Source: Hysterangium stoloniferum (taxonomy: Eukaryota > Basidiomycota > Agaricomycetes > Hysterangiales > Hysterangiaceae). From it: DNA of 64,000 bases. Shown piece after piece: positions 12,666-24,240 of the stretch. The DNA lies in contig WHVD01000004.1 of the NCBI GenBank assembly GCA_015178975.1, positions 1,116,001 to 1,180,000 on the forward strand, written 5' to 3'. A program made the position numbers and the translations under genes. Below the pieces are notes generated by a model. That model saw nothing but the letters and a program-made list of their open reading frames with translations. It was not told the origin of the DNA and made no database searches. How positions within the stretch are numbered: position 1 is the first letter of the stretch; each line of letters starts with the position of its first letter.

Positions 12666-13466
12666 TCAATGAGGAAGATGGTCATGGATCTCTAAGGCAT
12701 TGGCCTTAAATCCCAGTATGATGTCCAGGATTGCTGCTTTCCTGGTGGTCTTTGTATCACCAGATGCAGAGGCCTGTACCTTGACTAGCTGGATTGTCTC
12801 CAGGTCGGTGAATAATCTCATCACATCTGACTGGACCTCTGATGAGGTCCTGCCATCATGAAGGTCAGGTCTACTACAGCCCAGCAGAAGGTCTCTTTGG
12901 GTGGCCAATGTTAGAAAGTAAGACCTAATAGTAATATAGCTCAGTCATGTATGTATATGTTATAATGGACTATATTGTACCTACTGTAATACATAGTAAT
13001 ATAGCTAATAAAGCAACTATTAGTTACAGTATCAATGATTAGCTTAGGATCTTGACTCACCTCAGTCACATATCCTGTATGTTATAACGGACTGAGGTGA
13101 CACTACAACAGTCAACTAGTTTATATATGCTGTGGGTCCAAGCATCACCAGGCACCATCAGCGACATGGCAGTGGTGCCAGGTATCTATACCCAAGTGTT
13201 TGTGATGTACACATTCCAACAGCCAACTGGGCAATCTGAGCATTCAATTGATCAATCTCGGGAGGAGGAGGGTGATGGCTTGACTGGTGATCCTCCCCAT
13301 CACTGCCAGTGGCCTCTGTTTGTGGGATTGCTGGGGGATGTGGGATCCCAGCTGTTGCCAAGGTTGCAGGATCCAGTCCTACCTCAGATTGGGGCAGGTG
13401 CCCCTCATGCTCAGGTTGATACCCTAAGTGGGAAAATACACCTTGAGGTAGGGTCACAGATGTCAT
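12666..13466 (-). pseudogene. N-terminal part of the decayed DIRS-like element, split by a solo LTR
   Basis: Two minus-strand frames (13158-13466 and 12666-12908) lie upstream of the zinc-knuckle region. The first is proline-rich with a short heptad-like tail (EIDQLNAQIAQLAVGM); the second is charged and helical. A 202 bp solo LTR lies between them (12909-13110). They are placed in this element by position and strand only; I recognise no domain in either. Confidence 0.4.
12909..13110 (-). mobile_element. Solo LTR, 202 bp, imperfect 5 bp target-site duplication
   Basis: On the minus strand the segment starts TGTTGTAGTGTC and ends TTTCTAACA, giving TG...CA ends. It is flanked by GCCAA (12904-12908) and GTCAA (13111-13115), a 5 bp target-site duplication with one difference. 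It contains a GTTATAAC-centred pair of repeats (around 12960 and 13081). It interrupts the older DIRS-like element and is therefore younger. Confidence 0.7.
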
Positions 13467-13499
13467 TATGTGTAAAATTAATTAGATGGATTTATAGAT

Positions 13500-16400
13500 G
13501 AATGATCAGATGTCAGTGGTGAGTAGACAGAAAGGACTGTGGATTGACAGTGTTGTCATAAGAGAACAAAGACGTGAGAGTCCTTCATACACTCAGCTGG
13601 ATGTTGAGTGCTGCTACTCCCAGCAAGCTAGGGATTGTGTGGCACTCGACACTATAATTTGCTGCCTGAAAAAATCTTGTGCCAAGACAAAGTTTTCTTA
13701 AAGTTTTGCCAAGGGGAAAACCATAATTAAATTTAGAATTTAATCATGTGTGAAATCATTGAATAATTATATATTTCAACAAAATTGTAACAAATACACT
13801 GAGTCAACATGAGTAAGTAAAACAACTAATATTTATTACCTGTAACAAATATGCTGCAGTTAAGAAACTCATGTGGAACTGTTAATTTTTTCAAACACAT
13901 TTTTTGAATTTCCATTGTGTTTGTGACCAAGGAAAACTTTTGTTGAATTAGGCTCTCACACTCTTTACCAAGCCTAAATGGCCACATCATGCCATATGGT
14001 ACTTAAACAGCCACATCACATTGTGTCATACCTGTCCTCATATACCATGTCTTATTGTCATTGTCTCAGTCTCATATTGACCCTATCTATTTAGTCTACA
14101 GTACTCAATATTAAAAATAGTATGAGTTGACTCTATTGCAATACACAATATACAAGGGTTTAATAATCTTGTAATAAAAGTATTTGTTTCTCAATATCTT
14201 GTGTCAGTTAGTGTAGCACCTCCTGACAATATAGGTTGGATGCTCTGGGAGGTGTATAGTGGTTCTGACACACATTAACCTCCAAAAGCATGGTCCACAA
14301 TTAGCATCTTCATATGAAAAGTTGCAATAATTGGTGGACTCCCCCTATAAAAAGGTGTGTTTCATCATGAAATTTAACACTCAAAGTCCCATAACTCAGT
14401 CATTTCACTTACTCATGTTGACTGAGGTACATTACTGCTACTACATTTCTATTTACATCAACTTACCTACTGTAAGGTTTTTCAAGATGAGAAACCCTGA
14501 ACTGATTTTGCCCAATTCATGCAATTTCAGTGCAATTCACTGTGATTCACAATTGTGTGGGAACATTCAGTGTGAATCACTGTGATTTACATTTATTGAG
14601 TACAATCCAATACAGTTCACAAATATTCAAGATACAATGCAATGACTCTTTGCAACTTTTTGTGAACTGCACTGAATCTGTAGGGATTGGAAAAAATTGG
14701 TTCGGAGTTTCTCAGCTTGAAAGAGCTTTAAGACACTTGTGAAATTGTCGATTTCTTCAAAGTTTCACAAACCCATTTCTTGAATTTCCAAAATGTTTTG
14801 AAGCAAGAAAAATTTTGCTAAAATATAATAAGTAAAGAAACTAAATAAAGGTCAATAGCAAGTATCTCACATCAGTATTTACATGGTAGATGCCAAATGG
14901 CTGAAGTGAAGCTAACCAGGATGGCTTGTTTTTAAGCTATCCAGGAGCAAAAGAGAATGTAGTAACAAAAGAGACAATACACGAAAGAACAAGTAAAATT
15001 AAGGAATATGTGGCGGGCCTTTGTTCTTGACCCTGCAATAGCTCCGAGTGCACCTGACTATAACGTGCCTGATAATCCAACATTCAATAGTCAAGGTGCT
15101 TATAAGAGAGTCTTATACTCTTTTCCCCAGCGCCTACATAAAGAAAGTACATTGGAAATTAAGTACCGAGAGCACAATTATTGTTGGTAATCAACCTGAC
15201 ATCCCTAGAATATTATAGAATATCTTGGAATATACTTAACATAGCTTTAGTAATATTTCTGTCTCCCTTCGAGAACCTTCTTCCCCATAGATATATATAA
15301 TCCCAGTAGTTTATTCATCGATACAAGCCAAGTTATATTATAATATCTACTGTGGTCTGCGCAAGTTCCCAATAATTATGAGACGTCGATCAGATAAAAA
15401 AACAGTGTATATAATTGTCGTGTCGGCATACACGAAAACAACCGCACACAAGTGCTCTAGAGCATATACACTCCGATTGGCATTTGGTCAGGTATCATCA
15501 TTGCGGCAAAAACATTTCTCCTAAACCGACTTCTCAAACACGGTGATTGATATGTGATAACACCCTAGGCTGTGCCATGGGTCCGACGATGGTCCCCGAG
15601 GTTTTACTGGGCTTACTCTGGCCTTGAAATTCAACTCTCGCATTACATAAATTATTTCCTTGTCTGTCGCTTCCACCACCTATCTTGTTTAGCCCTTGGC
15701 TTGAGATTCTACAGAAGATGCGCACGAACCGCTCTGACGGCTTCAATTTTCTGCAAATAAAATGGGAATGAATTGACGAAATATCCTCGTGTTCATGTAA
15801 TGAAGCGATGGGGATCGTGGCAAAACCCTCTTCCCATCCCTTCCCATCCATCATATCCATGTTCTCTTATAACTATTGCCACACTTTTTACAACACGGAA
15901 CTGGGCCCCATTGGAAGTCCATCCTACATATAGTGCCGGCCTAGTTGCTAAAATACCGAGTTTCCCTTTACACCCTTTAGTAACTGTGGTGAGTTGCTCT
16001 CACACCTCCCTATCCGTACATGCACTGATAAAAATCATTTTTGAATGACCCATTGCAAGCTCAAACTTTCCTTGTCCAAACTTTCTCATTCCCCTATCCT
16101 TTATTTTGTCTGTTCCAATATAGATACTATAAAATTATTTTATTATGTTTGTATAATACTAACTACAAGACACGTGTAGGTTGATCTAAGTTTTCAGATT
16201 CTCCTCACTCCATTTTGCCTGTTCACCAGTTCTTGAAATTATGGCTTTTCTCTTAGGGCCGATGACGTTGGTTTCTCTTGACGTTGCTAGTGACTTTAGA
16301 GAACTATAAGATTACATCATCATTGGATTATTATGTTTCTCCTAGAAACTAAAAGACACAATCGATGAAAGTGTTAGCCACGTGGGGTCGCGCCTGGATA

Positions 16401-16582
16401 GTGCAACCGAATCCGGGGCCGCGGGGATATGAGCGAGCCCAACACAGGAATGGAGCGGAGGCACGGAGGGCCTGGAGGCAGGTCATATCACGATTGTCGC
16501 CAAAAGAAGAATGCCGATGAAGGATCCTGCTAGGATGAAGAAGGGGACGAACAGAAAAGTTGTGTCTGCAAGGAGACACTGG
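13500..16582. other. No recognisable gene (3.1 kb)
   Basis: The region is AT-rich on the left (13.7-14.9 kb) and more balanced on the right. Short TGTGATTCAC-like repeats cluster at 14530-14620. Open frames such as 15008-15190 (plus) and 15534-15860 (minus) match nothing I recognise and lack supporting exon structure. Confidence 0.45.
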
Positions 16583-19500
16583 ACTATCACGGGAACGTGA
16601 TATCAACGGGTCCACAATGTCAGAAAAAATGTAACCACAAAGGGTGAGACAGAATATTTAGCTGCAACCGGTATATCAATGTAAACAGAGTGAGGCAACG
16701 TGGCTGACTGGTATTTGACAGGAAGCAGGAATGGCCTCAGCGGTGAAGAGGATATCTGTGCCACCGATTTTCTAAATCCCCTGATGGAGAGGGCGAATGG
16801 GCCTCTCTAGTGGCATCACCAAAGTAAAGGGGGTCCAGGTTGGAGATAAATATTCCAAAGAAAAAATAAAGACAAGGAGATTTTAAGATTCGGTTATTGC
16901 CACAAATACCGCAGGCTTTCTTCGATAGGTCGTTCTAATTGGTGCATATAATTATAAATTGGCAACCGTTTCAGGAGAATTGGGCTCACTCTTGCGAAAC
17001 TTTAAATTCCTATGCATTTTCAATCGCGGGTGCATCATCTGACGTTATTTGCAAAACTTCAAATTCCTATGGAATTGCCATCGCAGATGCATCATCATTA
17101 TCCGTAAACAAAAATTTATGAATGCATACATTACATACACACAAGGATAAGCAGTGCCGCATGAAACTAGCGCTTGAGCAGCGATCATGATCATGGTCGC
17201 GCATCTTTAGCCATCATCTAATATGTCAAAGCCCAGCCAGGACTTAGTTGATTGCTACCGTTCGGCATGTCGGAGGTGAGGTCTGAACTTGCCCCAGCTG
17301 TTTTAAACTTTAGACACATAGAGATGCACATCGGAAAAGTAAGTTTGGCAAATTTTCAATATCTTTGCACATTTGTTTCACCTCACTGGACGACAGGTTT
17401 CTATGGTACATTGAGCAATGATCCTGAAATCGGAAATTCAAGCAGCCATTGCCGCTAGTATTTTATTTGCAATTGTCATGCTTTAACTTGTATCCCATCG
17501 TATACCATTTCTTCGAAACGTCAGACACTATATAATAATGTCTTCATCGCAGACCATCGATATTTACACGCTGTCATTGAATGTGGGGGGACCTCGTTTT
17601 GCAGCGGTAAGCCCTTAGCCTTCTACAAGTTCAATTGTGTGCAGATTATGTTCATCTGTGTATCCTGTTCTAGCATTATCATAGTATGTATGCTTTGCGA
17701 ATTATAAACCATTGATTTGTGCAAACTAATCTATAAATTATAGTTGCTGCCTGTACCATATTGGTGCGTTTGGAATACTTAAACAGAGAAATAAATGTAT
17801 TCGAAGCTGATGCCTCTGCGATGCAGTTATATGACTATTTCTTGACCATAGGGGTAGAACTTGATCTTATATGGCCCACTCCTTGGAGTGCCGGGAAAGT
17901 TCTATTTTATGCTGCGAAATACTCTGCATTTTTGGATAGTGCACTTCTTCTCTATTGTATGTAGAGTAATAACTGGTACTGTCCAAAATAAGTTCTGAAC
18001 ACTTTCCTAATTAGTGCACCTCGCGCCACTAGGAACGACGCCGAGTACCTGTGAGCTTTTATACAAACTACCTGGAGGTATGAAATACCCCGTCATGAAT
18101 AAAGCGGACTCGCTGATCATTTCTACTAGGAATGATTATAGCAGGGATTACTATTGCAGAATGTATGCGCCTTTCGGTACGAGATACCCAGTAAAATAAT
18201 ACGATATATGCCGCAGTCGTTCTAGTTTTCCGAACCTGGGCAGTTTGGGAAAAAAATAGTATTGTAGGAATATCGCTCCTTTGTGCAGCATTTATACTTC
18301 TATGTCCGATTGGGTATTTCGCCTACCACGGTCTCTCGTCCATCACATGTAAACTAGTCAGTTTCCGATCGTGATTCAAATCCCTGATCACTATGAGCCA
18401 CGCAGATGGACCGAGTCCAAGCGCAGACTATGTTTGCTGGGTCGTAACGCCTCCTGGAAGCATACTATTTCTCGACTACATCTTGCTTGTGATATTTGAA
18501 ACAAGTATTTGCCATCCTATCACTTGCAATATTCGCCTGCTTATCCGCTCTTTTCAGTCATCTTAATATTAACCACCCTCAAGTGCGTTCAACACTGTGA
18601 GTACTGCAGAGTCTTGGCATACGTCAACTTCACTTCTAAAACTGCACCGGGACTTCCTCGGCAGTCAGAAGAAGCAGGTCCCGTCTGATTGTTACATTAT
18701 ATCGAGACGGTATGCTTCTCAGCTCACTCGTAAGATTCCACCTAATTTTCCTTACGGGAAAAAGGTGTGCTGTACTATACGTACCTCATCGGTGTGTAGA
18801 TATGTCACAGACTTAACGATCGCATTGTAACTTTGCGCCGAGAAGGCATATCAACAGTTAACATGATTATTGTGGTCATCACAGTATGTGCCAAAGAATT
18901 TTCAGTCTACCCAAGCTAAATTCTTATTAAGCACAACCCCAGCCTCTTACTGTCCGTGCATCGATTTCGTTTTCTCCGTCATTTTAAATCCACGAGCTCA
19001 TTGCAACAATAGTATACAACGCGTCTTCCATGCAGTATTCACCGCAAGGATTCTAGTCAATCTCCGGAAAGCGGTGCGGGATAATTGCACTGAGTCTGAT
19101 ACTCTAACCAATACCGGAAATATCGACGGTGATCGTACAATTTTTACCAGTGTCGTACTAGGTGTCGACACTTGGTTTCAGAACGCGGGATTACCCACAC
19201 AGATGGTAATGAGGCCTCAACATGGCCTTCTATTGTCCTATACTTGGCTGAAACAGATCTCAACTTTAGGCTTTACCTGATGAAGGATCAGCCTTACCCC
19301 AATCACAGCTGAGCATGAGGGCATATGAAGGGGCACCGAGCGATGAATAGAGGATGCAGTCGACCACATTGTAAGATGTTCCCAATGGCTACAATTTGGA
19401 ATAATAACAAGACAAGAAATACATAGTAGACTTCTCTGGAGAAATTGTCCCATCAGTTTCAATTAGGCAACAGCCCTTTGGTCATGAGTCGAGAACAGAG

Positions 19501-20035
19501 TCGTTTTGGGTTGAAGGGATTACAAAACTATTTTATCCCTCACAACTGTTCAGGTGCTCCAGTATTTCAAAGACAGAGATTAAATATATAGAGAGATAGG
19601 ACTTGACTTGGTTACTGCAGGCTTCAGATACTAAGAATTACAAAGTATTAAGTCACAATGAGGCCAATGACTCAGAAGGAGGTTTTAGCAGTACAAAACA
19701 ATACTCCAGGAGCCTGAGGGTGTCATCACACAAACTTCAAGGACAAGAGGGGAGAATTCTAAGTTGATATCCAAACAGAGGAGAAGTAATTTTCAAGACA
19801 ATTATTATACTGAAGAAATTAATATCAAAAGAGGTGAGCAGAATGGGAAAAATGGAAAGAGAATATGTATACAAACTAAATGGGGGTTCAAAATATATGG
19901 GAGTCCTCAATATGATGTGGTAGCATAAACAAAGTCATGTGGAAGGAATGGAAGAGTGATGCAGAACAGAATGCCTGAATGATGAAAGGTTATATGAAAA
20001 GTCATGCAAGGGGGATCAGAGGCACTGTTGGGAGA
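16583..20035 (+). repeat. Segmental duplication, copy A
   Basis: This block matches 48050-51363 in the same orientation at high identity. The match extends over introns, exons and the downstream repeat. Copy A holds about 0.5 kb (around 16675-17140) that is missing from copy B. Copy B in turn holds a 411 bp retroelement that copy A lacks. The ends do not coincide with an LTR or a TIR that I can see. The downstream LTR-like repeat (19547 on) is inside both copies, so it predates the duplication. Confidence 0.9.
17538..19280 (+). CDS. DUF6533-family multi-pass membrane protein, ~12 exons
   Basis: The exon model is 17538-17606, 17744-17763, 17827-17956, 18015-18077, 18130-18162, 18226-18330, 18427-18504, 18558-18596, 18665-18709, 18765-18791, 18858-18883 and 18906-19280. 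From exon 2 onward every GT-AG junction keeps phase. The product shows the DUF6533 hallmark LLYDYFLTIGVELDLIW, then TM segments, FFRTWAVWEKN, LFLDYILLVIFET, TLYRDG and the C-terminal RVFHAVFTARILVNLRKA. This fungal family is expected to span the membrane several times; its function is unknown. The first junction is the weak point: the canonical donor after GCAGCG leaves phase 0, whereas exon 2 needs phase 1. Either the true first exon differs or the ancestor of both duplicates already carried a frameshift. No premature stop was found in the remaining exons. Confidence 0.8.
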
Positions 20036-20330
20036 GACTTGAGGACATCAGTTAAGATCTAAGCAAGGGGGGCAAAAGGGGATGATTTTGATGCTAATCA
20101 GGAGGTCCAATTCTATAAGGCAAAGTGGGGCTTGGTTTCAATGTATGTGTTGCCCCTCACATGAGCTGTTAGGGTGCTCCAGTATTTCAAACAGAGTGGA
20201 TAGTACAATAAAAGCTAAAGACAACACTTAGCTTAATCAACTGGAGGGCCGAAAATACTAAGGGTTGTAGAGTGAAGAGTATTAAGAGAAATGTAAAGAG
20301 AACTTAAACAAGAGGAGGGGTATTGATTTT
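19547..20330 (+). repeat. LTR-like dispersed repeat downstream of the DUF6533 gene
   Basis: The 25-base start TGTTNNGGTGCTCCAGTATTTC occurs at 19547 and again at 20166, and also at about 50870 in duplication copy B. TG starts and direct repetition suggest remnants of a small LTR element whose internal part is 19.6-20.16 kb. No coding capacity or PBS was identified, so the class is uncertain. Confidence 0.4.
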
Positions 20331-20369
20331 ATTTTATTCTTAATATGCACCTACAAAATAGTACAGGCA

Positions 20370-20700
20370 AAGGTGCAAGTGCGATTACATTATCATGCTG
20401 CTGCCCACATGAAAAGCAATGCAGCAGTGGCACAGCCAAACAATGGCACTGACATAAGGCCAATGCCACTGACACAGTGGTGGCTGTGCAGTGACACAGC
20501 GATGTGGCACAGCAGCACAGCAGTGGCATGGCCAAATGATGGTGCCAACGTAAGGCTGACAGCCCGATGGACACATAGTGCTTTTCACTGTGTGCCCATG
20601 GGGTCCTTGTGCACCACCACTACAAAGGCAGTCAGCACCTATGCAAGTGCTGGCATGCTGCACAAACCTACACAGCCAGTGGGCTTACACAAGTGCTGAA
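20370..20700. repeat. Low-complexity, CA/TGG-rich tract
   Basis: Short motifs such as GTGGCACAGC, CAATGCCACTGACA and CAGTGGCATGGCC recur irregularly over about 330 bases. No stable repeat period was found. Open frames in it on both strands are compositional artefacts. Confidence 0.6.
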
Positions 20701-20995
20701 GTGCAGCTATGCACTGTAGGGTGCATACATACCAGTTTTAGTGTTTTTCTCAGATTTTTAATAAATACAAAAATACTAAAAAAATATTAAAAAAATAGTA
20801 TAAATAGTAGACCTGTACATACTCATTTCTTTAGTTTCAATCTCTTAGGAATCCCACTAAAACAAGTGTGATCTCCCCTGTCATTGAGCTATTCCCTCTT
20901 CACTTCATATTTCTATATTCTATCTTGTGTTTGGTAGCCTTGTTAGTGTTGCCCTAACAGAGGGTAATCTAGGTTGAGTTTCAAACTAAGCAATT

Positions 20996-21190
20996 GTAGC
21001 ATACATGTCAAAGACTTTATATTAAGTGTAACAGATAACTGGAGGGCCAATTAGAGAAGTGAGAGGTCATGACAGGTCAAAAGAAGTATTGGAAGGAACA
21101 AGGGACAAACTAGAACTAAATGTGATGAACAAAAGTAGTATAAAAGGTATGAGGTGGCAAATAACATTTACATGTAGAATGGATGAAGGT
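20996..21190 (+). repeat. Dispersed repeat, related copy at 57263-57430
   Basis: Both copies contain AACTAAATGTGATGAA, GAGGTGGCAAATAA and ACATGTAGAATGG in the same order and orientation, about 75-80% alike by eye. The second copy lies next to a tyrosine-recombinase remnant. The repeat may be part of a retroelement untranslated region. Confidence 0.55.
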
Positions 21191-21504
21191 GTTATGACCC
21201 ATTCCCAGATACTTTAATCTTCTGTAATTATCTGTAACTTCTGACCCAACTTCCATCCATGGAAAATTTCTAGATTTCCATACTTCCAAACCCAATCCTT
21301 GTTCATGTATTTGGTGACTTTTCCACTGACAAGTATTCATTCATTTGTTTGTTGTATTCCCATTTCAGAATACCTCCCCTAATCCATCCTATTGTGATCC
21401 TAGTTTGTAGTACAATAATGAAAGAACTTATATTAGTTTTCACAAAGGTGTGGATGCTGGGGGTGGTTCACCGATGGAACCATGGCTGGAGGATTTCCAT
21501 GGCT

Positions 21505-22135
21505 ATCTGTGAAAATCTATTCCTGGAGACACCATGGAGTATTTCCCAGACATCACATCAAGTTCTGAACCATCTTCCAAACTAGTATCAAGATCTGGAA
21601 TCCACTGGAACCCAACCCTCATTCCTCAAGTACCCCTCACCTCAAATCCCACTCTGGTATTCTGCCCTCAACTAGACACCTCTTGTTATGACCCAGAACC
21701 CATTGGACTCCACCCCTTCCTGGCTAGCTTCTCCAAGTGTCCTTGGTCATTTGCCAACCCAGACTCCAGCTAGACTCCCCATGTTTGCTCTATATACATT
21801 TTTAATCCATGACCCAACCTTCACCTGATCATCCTTGTCAACCCTTGTCACTTCTCTATGCCAATGTTCTGACCTGCCCATGGCTTTCCCAGAAATATGA
21901 TATGCACACTTAGTCATTATAGTGTTAGGATCTATTTCTGGATAGTATCAGATATCTGTGGATATTCCAACTTGCTTCCTTTGTTCCACATTTGGTAACT
22001 GACTGGTTGACAGATGTTCATTCATTTGTTTATTGTTCTTGCTCTTATTCCCTGATCTGTCCCCATCCTTGTATCCTCATTTATCTGACTTGTTATTATT
22101 ACATACATCCTTATTTTGGAAACAGTTCCAAATAG
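21505..22135 (+). repeat. Left arm of a large inverted repeat
   Basis: This stretch matches, in reverse complement, 46379-47022. Shared anchors include CTCAACTAGACACCTCTTG, CAGATGTTCATTCATTTGTT on the left and AACAAATGAAAGAACATCTG on the right. Each arm adjoins an LTR-like block (W). The ~24 kb now separating the arms is later insertion. No protein domain was found. Confidence 0.75.
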
Positions 22136-22287
22136 TGTTAAGTGCTGGATCTCAGGGCAGATTTCCCAGTGGATATTCTGGAAACTTCCTGGAACCTGTC
22201 CATGGAGTTCCTGGGGGTTAGTTCAGGAGCATTAGAATATTACCAGAGAGTACAGATTGGACTTGGCTTCGGCTTATGTGCTGCACC
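22136..22287 (-). mobile_element. LTR-like block W, first part (continues at 46140-46378)
   Basis: On the plus strand the block begins TGTTAAGTGCTGGATC. It contains the GGACTTGGCTTCGGCTTA motif and is cut at 22287 by the Copia-type element. It resumes at 46140 (CACTCACTTGGGTGTCC). The inverted relative at 47023-47379 has the same sequence uninterrupted, which proves the join. Confidence 0.7.
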
Positions 22288-22446
22288 TGTTGGTTTTAGT
22301 TATATTATGTTGTAAGTCATTGAGGAAACTCATGATTTACTAAATATGCACTTTTGTAGAATATGCTCAGTTAAGATGTACTTTACAGTAGCTTAGTCAT
22401 ATGCACATAACTTTGTCTGTTTTTGTTATACTGTCAACATTTAACA

Positions 22447-22461
22447 GGTTATGGGCCCCGC
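22447..22461 (+). promoter_or_regulatory. Copia-type primer-binding site
   Basis: GGTTATGGGCCCCGC directly follows the LTR end AACA. It corresponds to the complement of the anticodon arm of initiator tRNA-Met, the half-tRNA primer known from Drosophila copia. The same sequence recurs in the miniature element at 49084-49098. Confidence 0.8.
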
Positions 22462-22716
22462 CTTGTTGCTTTAAAAAGTTGCATTAATACTATCTCATTA
22501 TCTTATGTCTAACATCAATGCCTTACTTGCAAGCATCCTGAAACTCTCAGGTGATAATTACCACAAATGGAAATTTTCACTGTCAATGGTTCTGCATCAT
22601 TCTGGATCTTGGAGTGTTGTGAGTAGTGGAACAAAGCCATCTAAAGATGAGAGTAGCAAAGAGTATTTGGAATGGGAAAAGCATTTGGAGGATGGTTACA
22701 CAGCAATTGGGCTTAT

Positions 22717-24109
22717 TGTTACGACCGTAATTCCCGCCGGACTCTGGGCACTAACTTATACGCACCTTCACCCTATATGCACCAATTGTCAGTTTACCGG
22801 AATTCCCACCGGACTCCGTACATCAGACTTGACTACGTTCGACTTTGTTACATTGTGTATCATTCACTGGAATACCCACCAGACTCCATCCCTGTCTATG
22901 TATGTCCAACCTCGTCCCACATGTCAGTCACCGGACCCCACTCGGAAAACCTGCCATCCCTCTAACAGAGCCCCGTTCCCATTTTAGTCAAATGACCTGT
23001 CATGATTCGGACTCTGCTCCTGCTCCATTTCCCGTTATGGTTTATGATTTGTCATGATTCGGACTCTACTCCATTCCATCCCATTCCTGACACCAAATTT
23101 GGTGTTTACTATTCTTGTTTTATGTTTTGCTAGTTTTGTTTTATTATTACTGGATTTGGTATGTCATTCATTCCATGGTCTATATAGTCTGGCAGATGTT
23201 GTACGGAGGATAACCCAAAACTTTAAAAATTATTTATCCACTAAAGTATATATATTTATATTGTTTGTTGTAAAATTAATATTTAATCAAATTCAGTTGA
23301 TTAGGTATCACTCTGAAGAATGCAAAAATATTAATATTTATCCTATATCTGACAAAATTTAGTCAAACAATCATCTGTAGATTATTCTTTTGGAATAAAT
23401 TGCACAATGGGGATTGGTACCCCAGATAGTTCTGGTTAACTCTCTAAACCAACTAAATTTAAATTATATGAAATATATTTGAAAGTTTGCTTGGATACAA
23501 GAGAATACATCATAACCCAAAGATTAAGTCATAACCCAAATAATCTTGTTTAACCCAAATAATCTAGGTTAACCCAAATAATCTTGTGTAACTATTTCAT
23601 TTGTGTGTATTTTAAAAAGGCATGCATATTTTAAAGATGAAATTTCAGGTAATTAAATATAAACTCATAGAATAAGTTGTTATGGCCAGAAGAAATAGTC
23701 TCACTTGGAAAATATGAGGATTATTCAGTAAAATTTTGTATATTCAATAAAGTGTGACCATCCTCCTACATACAATCCAGTCAGAAAATCGGCTTAGATT
23801 CCCCCCAGTAATCTAATACATTTTCCGCTCTAAACTCCTACTTGAATTACACCGCTCATGCTAGTCGGAGCCCATGGGCTCCGGCACATCTATCTCTCTT
23901 ATTTGTCTCGACTCCTGACCTCTCGACCCATGACCTCCAACCTATGACCCCTCGACCCACGAACCCTGCCCGGACTCCCTGGGATTCCCGTCCACCTGTC
24001 TGAAATTGGACGACATGATCTTGTGAGGGCAGAGCCTATAAGCTGAAGCCAAGTCCTACTGGATATCCCACGGGTTTCTCTGGAAACCCACTGTGTACAT
24101 ACCCTAACA
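22717..24109 (+). mobile_element. Solo LTR of chromovirus family X, carrying a DNA transposon
   Basis: TG...CA ends are flanked by perfect CTTAT duplications (22712-22716 and 24110-24114). The length is 1393 bp, or about 828 bp once the internal 23205-23766 insertion and its duplicated TAC are discounted, matching other X LTRs. It interrupts the Copia-type gag. Confidence 0.9.
23205..23766. mobile_element. Non-coding DNA transposon with short TIRs and 3 bp TSD
   Basis: The segment starts GGAGGATAACCC and ends GACCATCCTCC, giving inverted ends GGAGGAT. It is flanked by TAC on both sides, and the uninterrupted GTTGTACATAC is seen in sibling LTRs. It is AT-rich and has no open frame for a transposase. 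TAACCCAAA recurs at the left end and several times around 23510-23580, as subterminal repeats do. The superfamily is not identified. Confidence 0.75.
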
Positions 24110-24240
24110 CTTATGATTGAAACAAGTCAACAATTGTATGTACATATATTTGGGATTGTACTACTGGACCTGAGGCATGGAAAGCACTTGCAAAAATTTA
24201 CCAGGCAAATAATTGGGCCAACTGGATCTCATTGAAATGG

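Noticed and set aside
13985-14275. Possible solo LTR in AT-rich DNA
   Set aside because: No convincing TG/CA ends with a target duplication and no second copy in the window.
16349-16615. Basic minus-strand frame starting MDPLISRSRDSPVSPCRHNF
   Set aside because: No domain, no splice support, and its end overlaps the start of the segmental duplication, where the second copy does not keep the frame.
20373-20699. Cys/His-rich small proteins on both strands
   Set aside because: Produced by the low-complexity CAC/TGG tract; equally long frames occur on the opposite strand.
22672-22987. Overlapping frames reading CTNCQFTGIPTGL and similar, recurring at 37035-37397, 45217-45543, 24842-25327, 25586-25998 and 63663-63989
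   Set aside because: They are the U3 repeats of family X LTRs read as protein. They occur in non-coding LTR sequence and differ in frame between copies.
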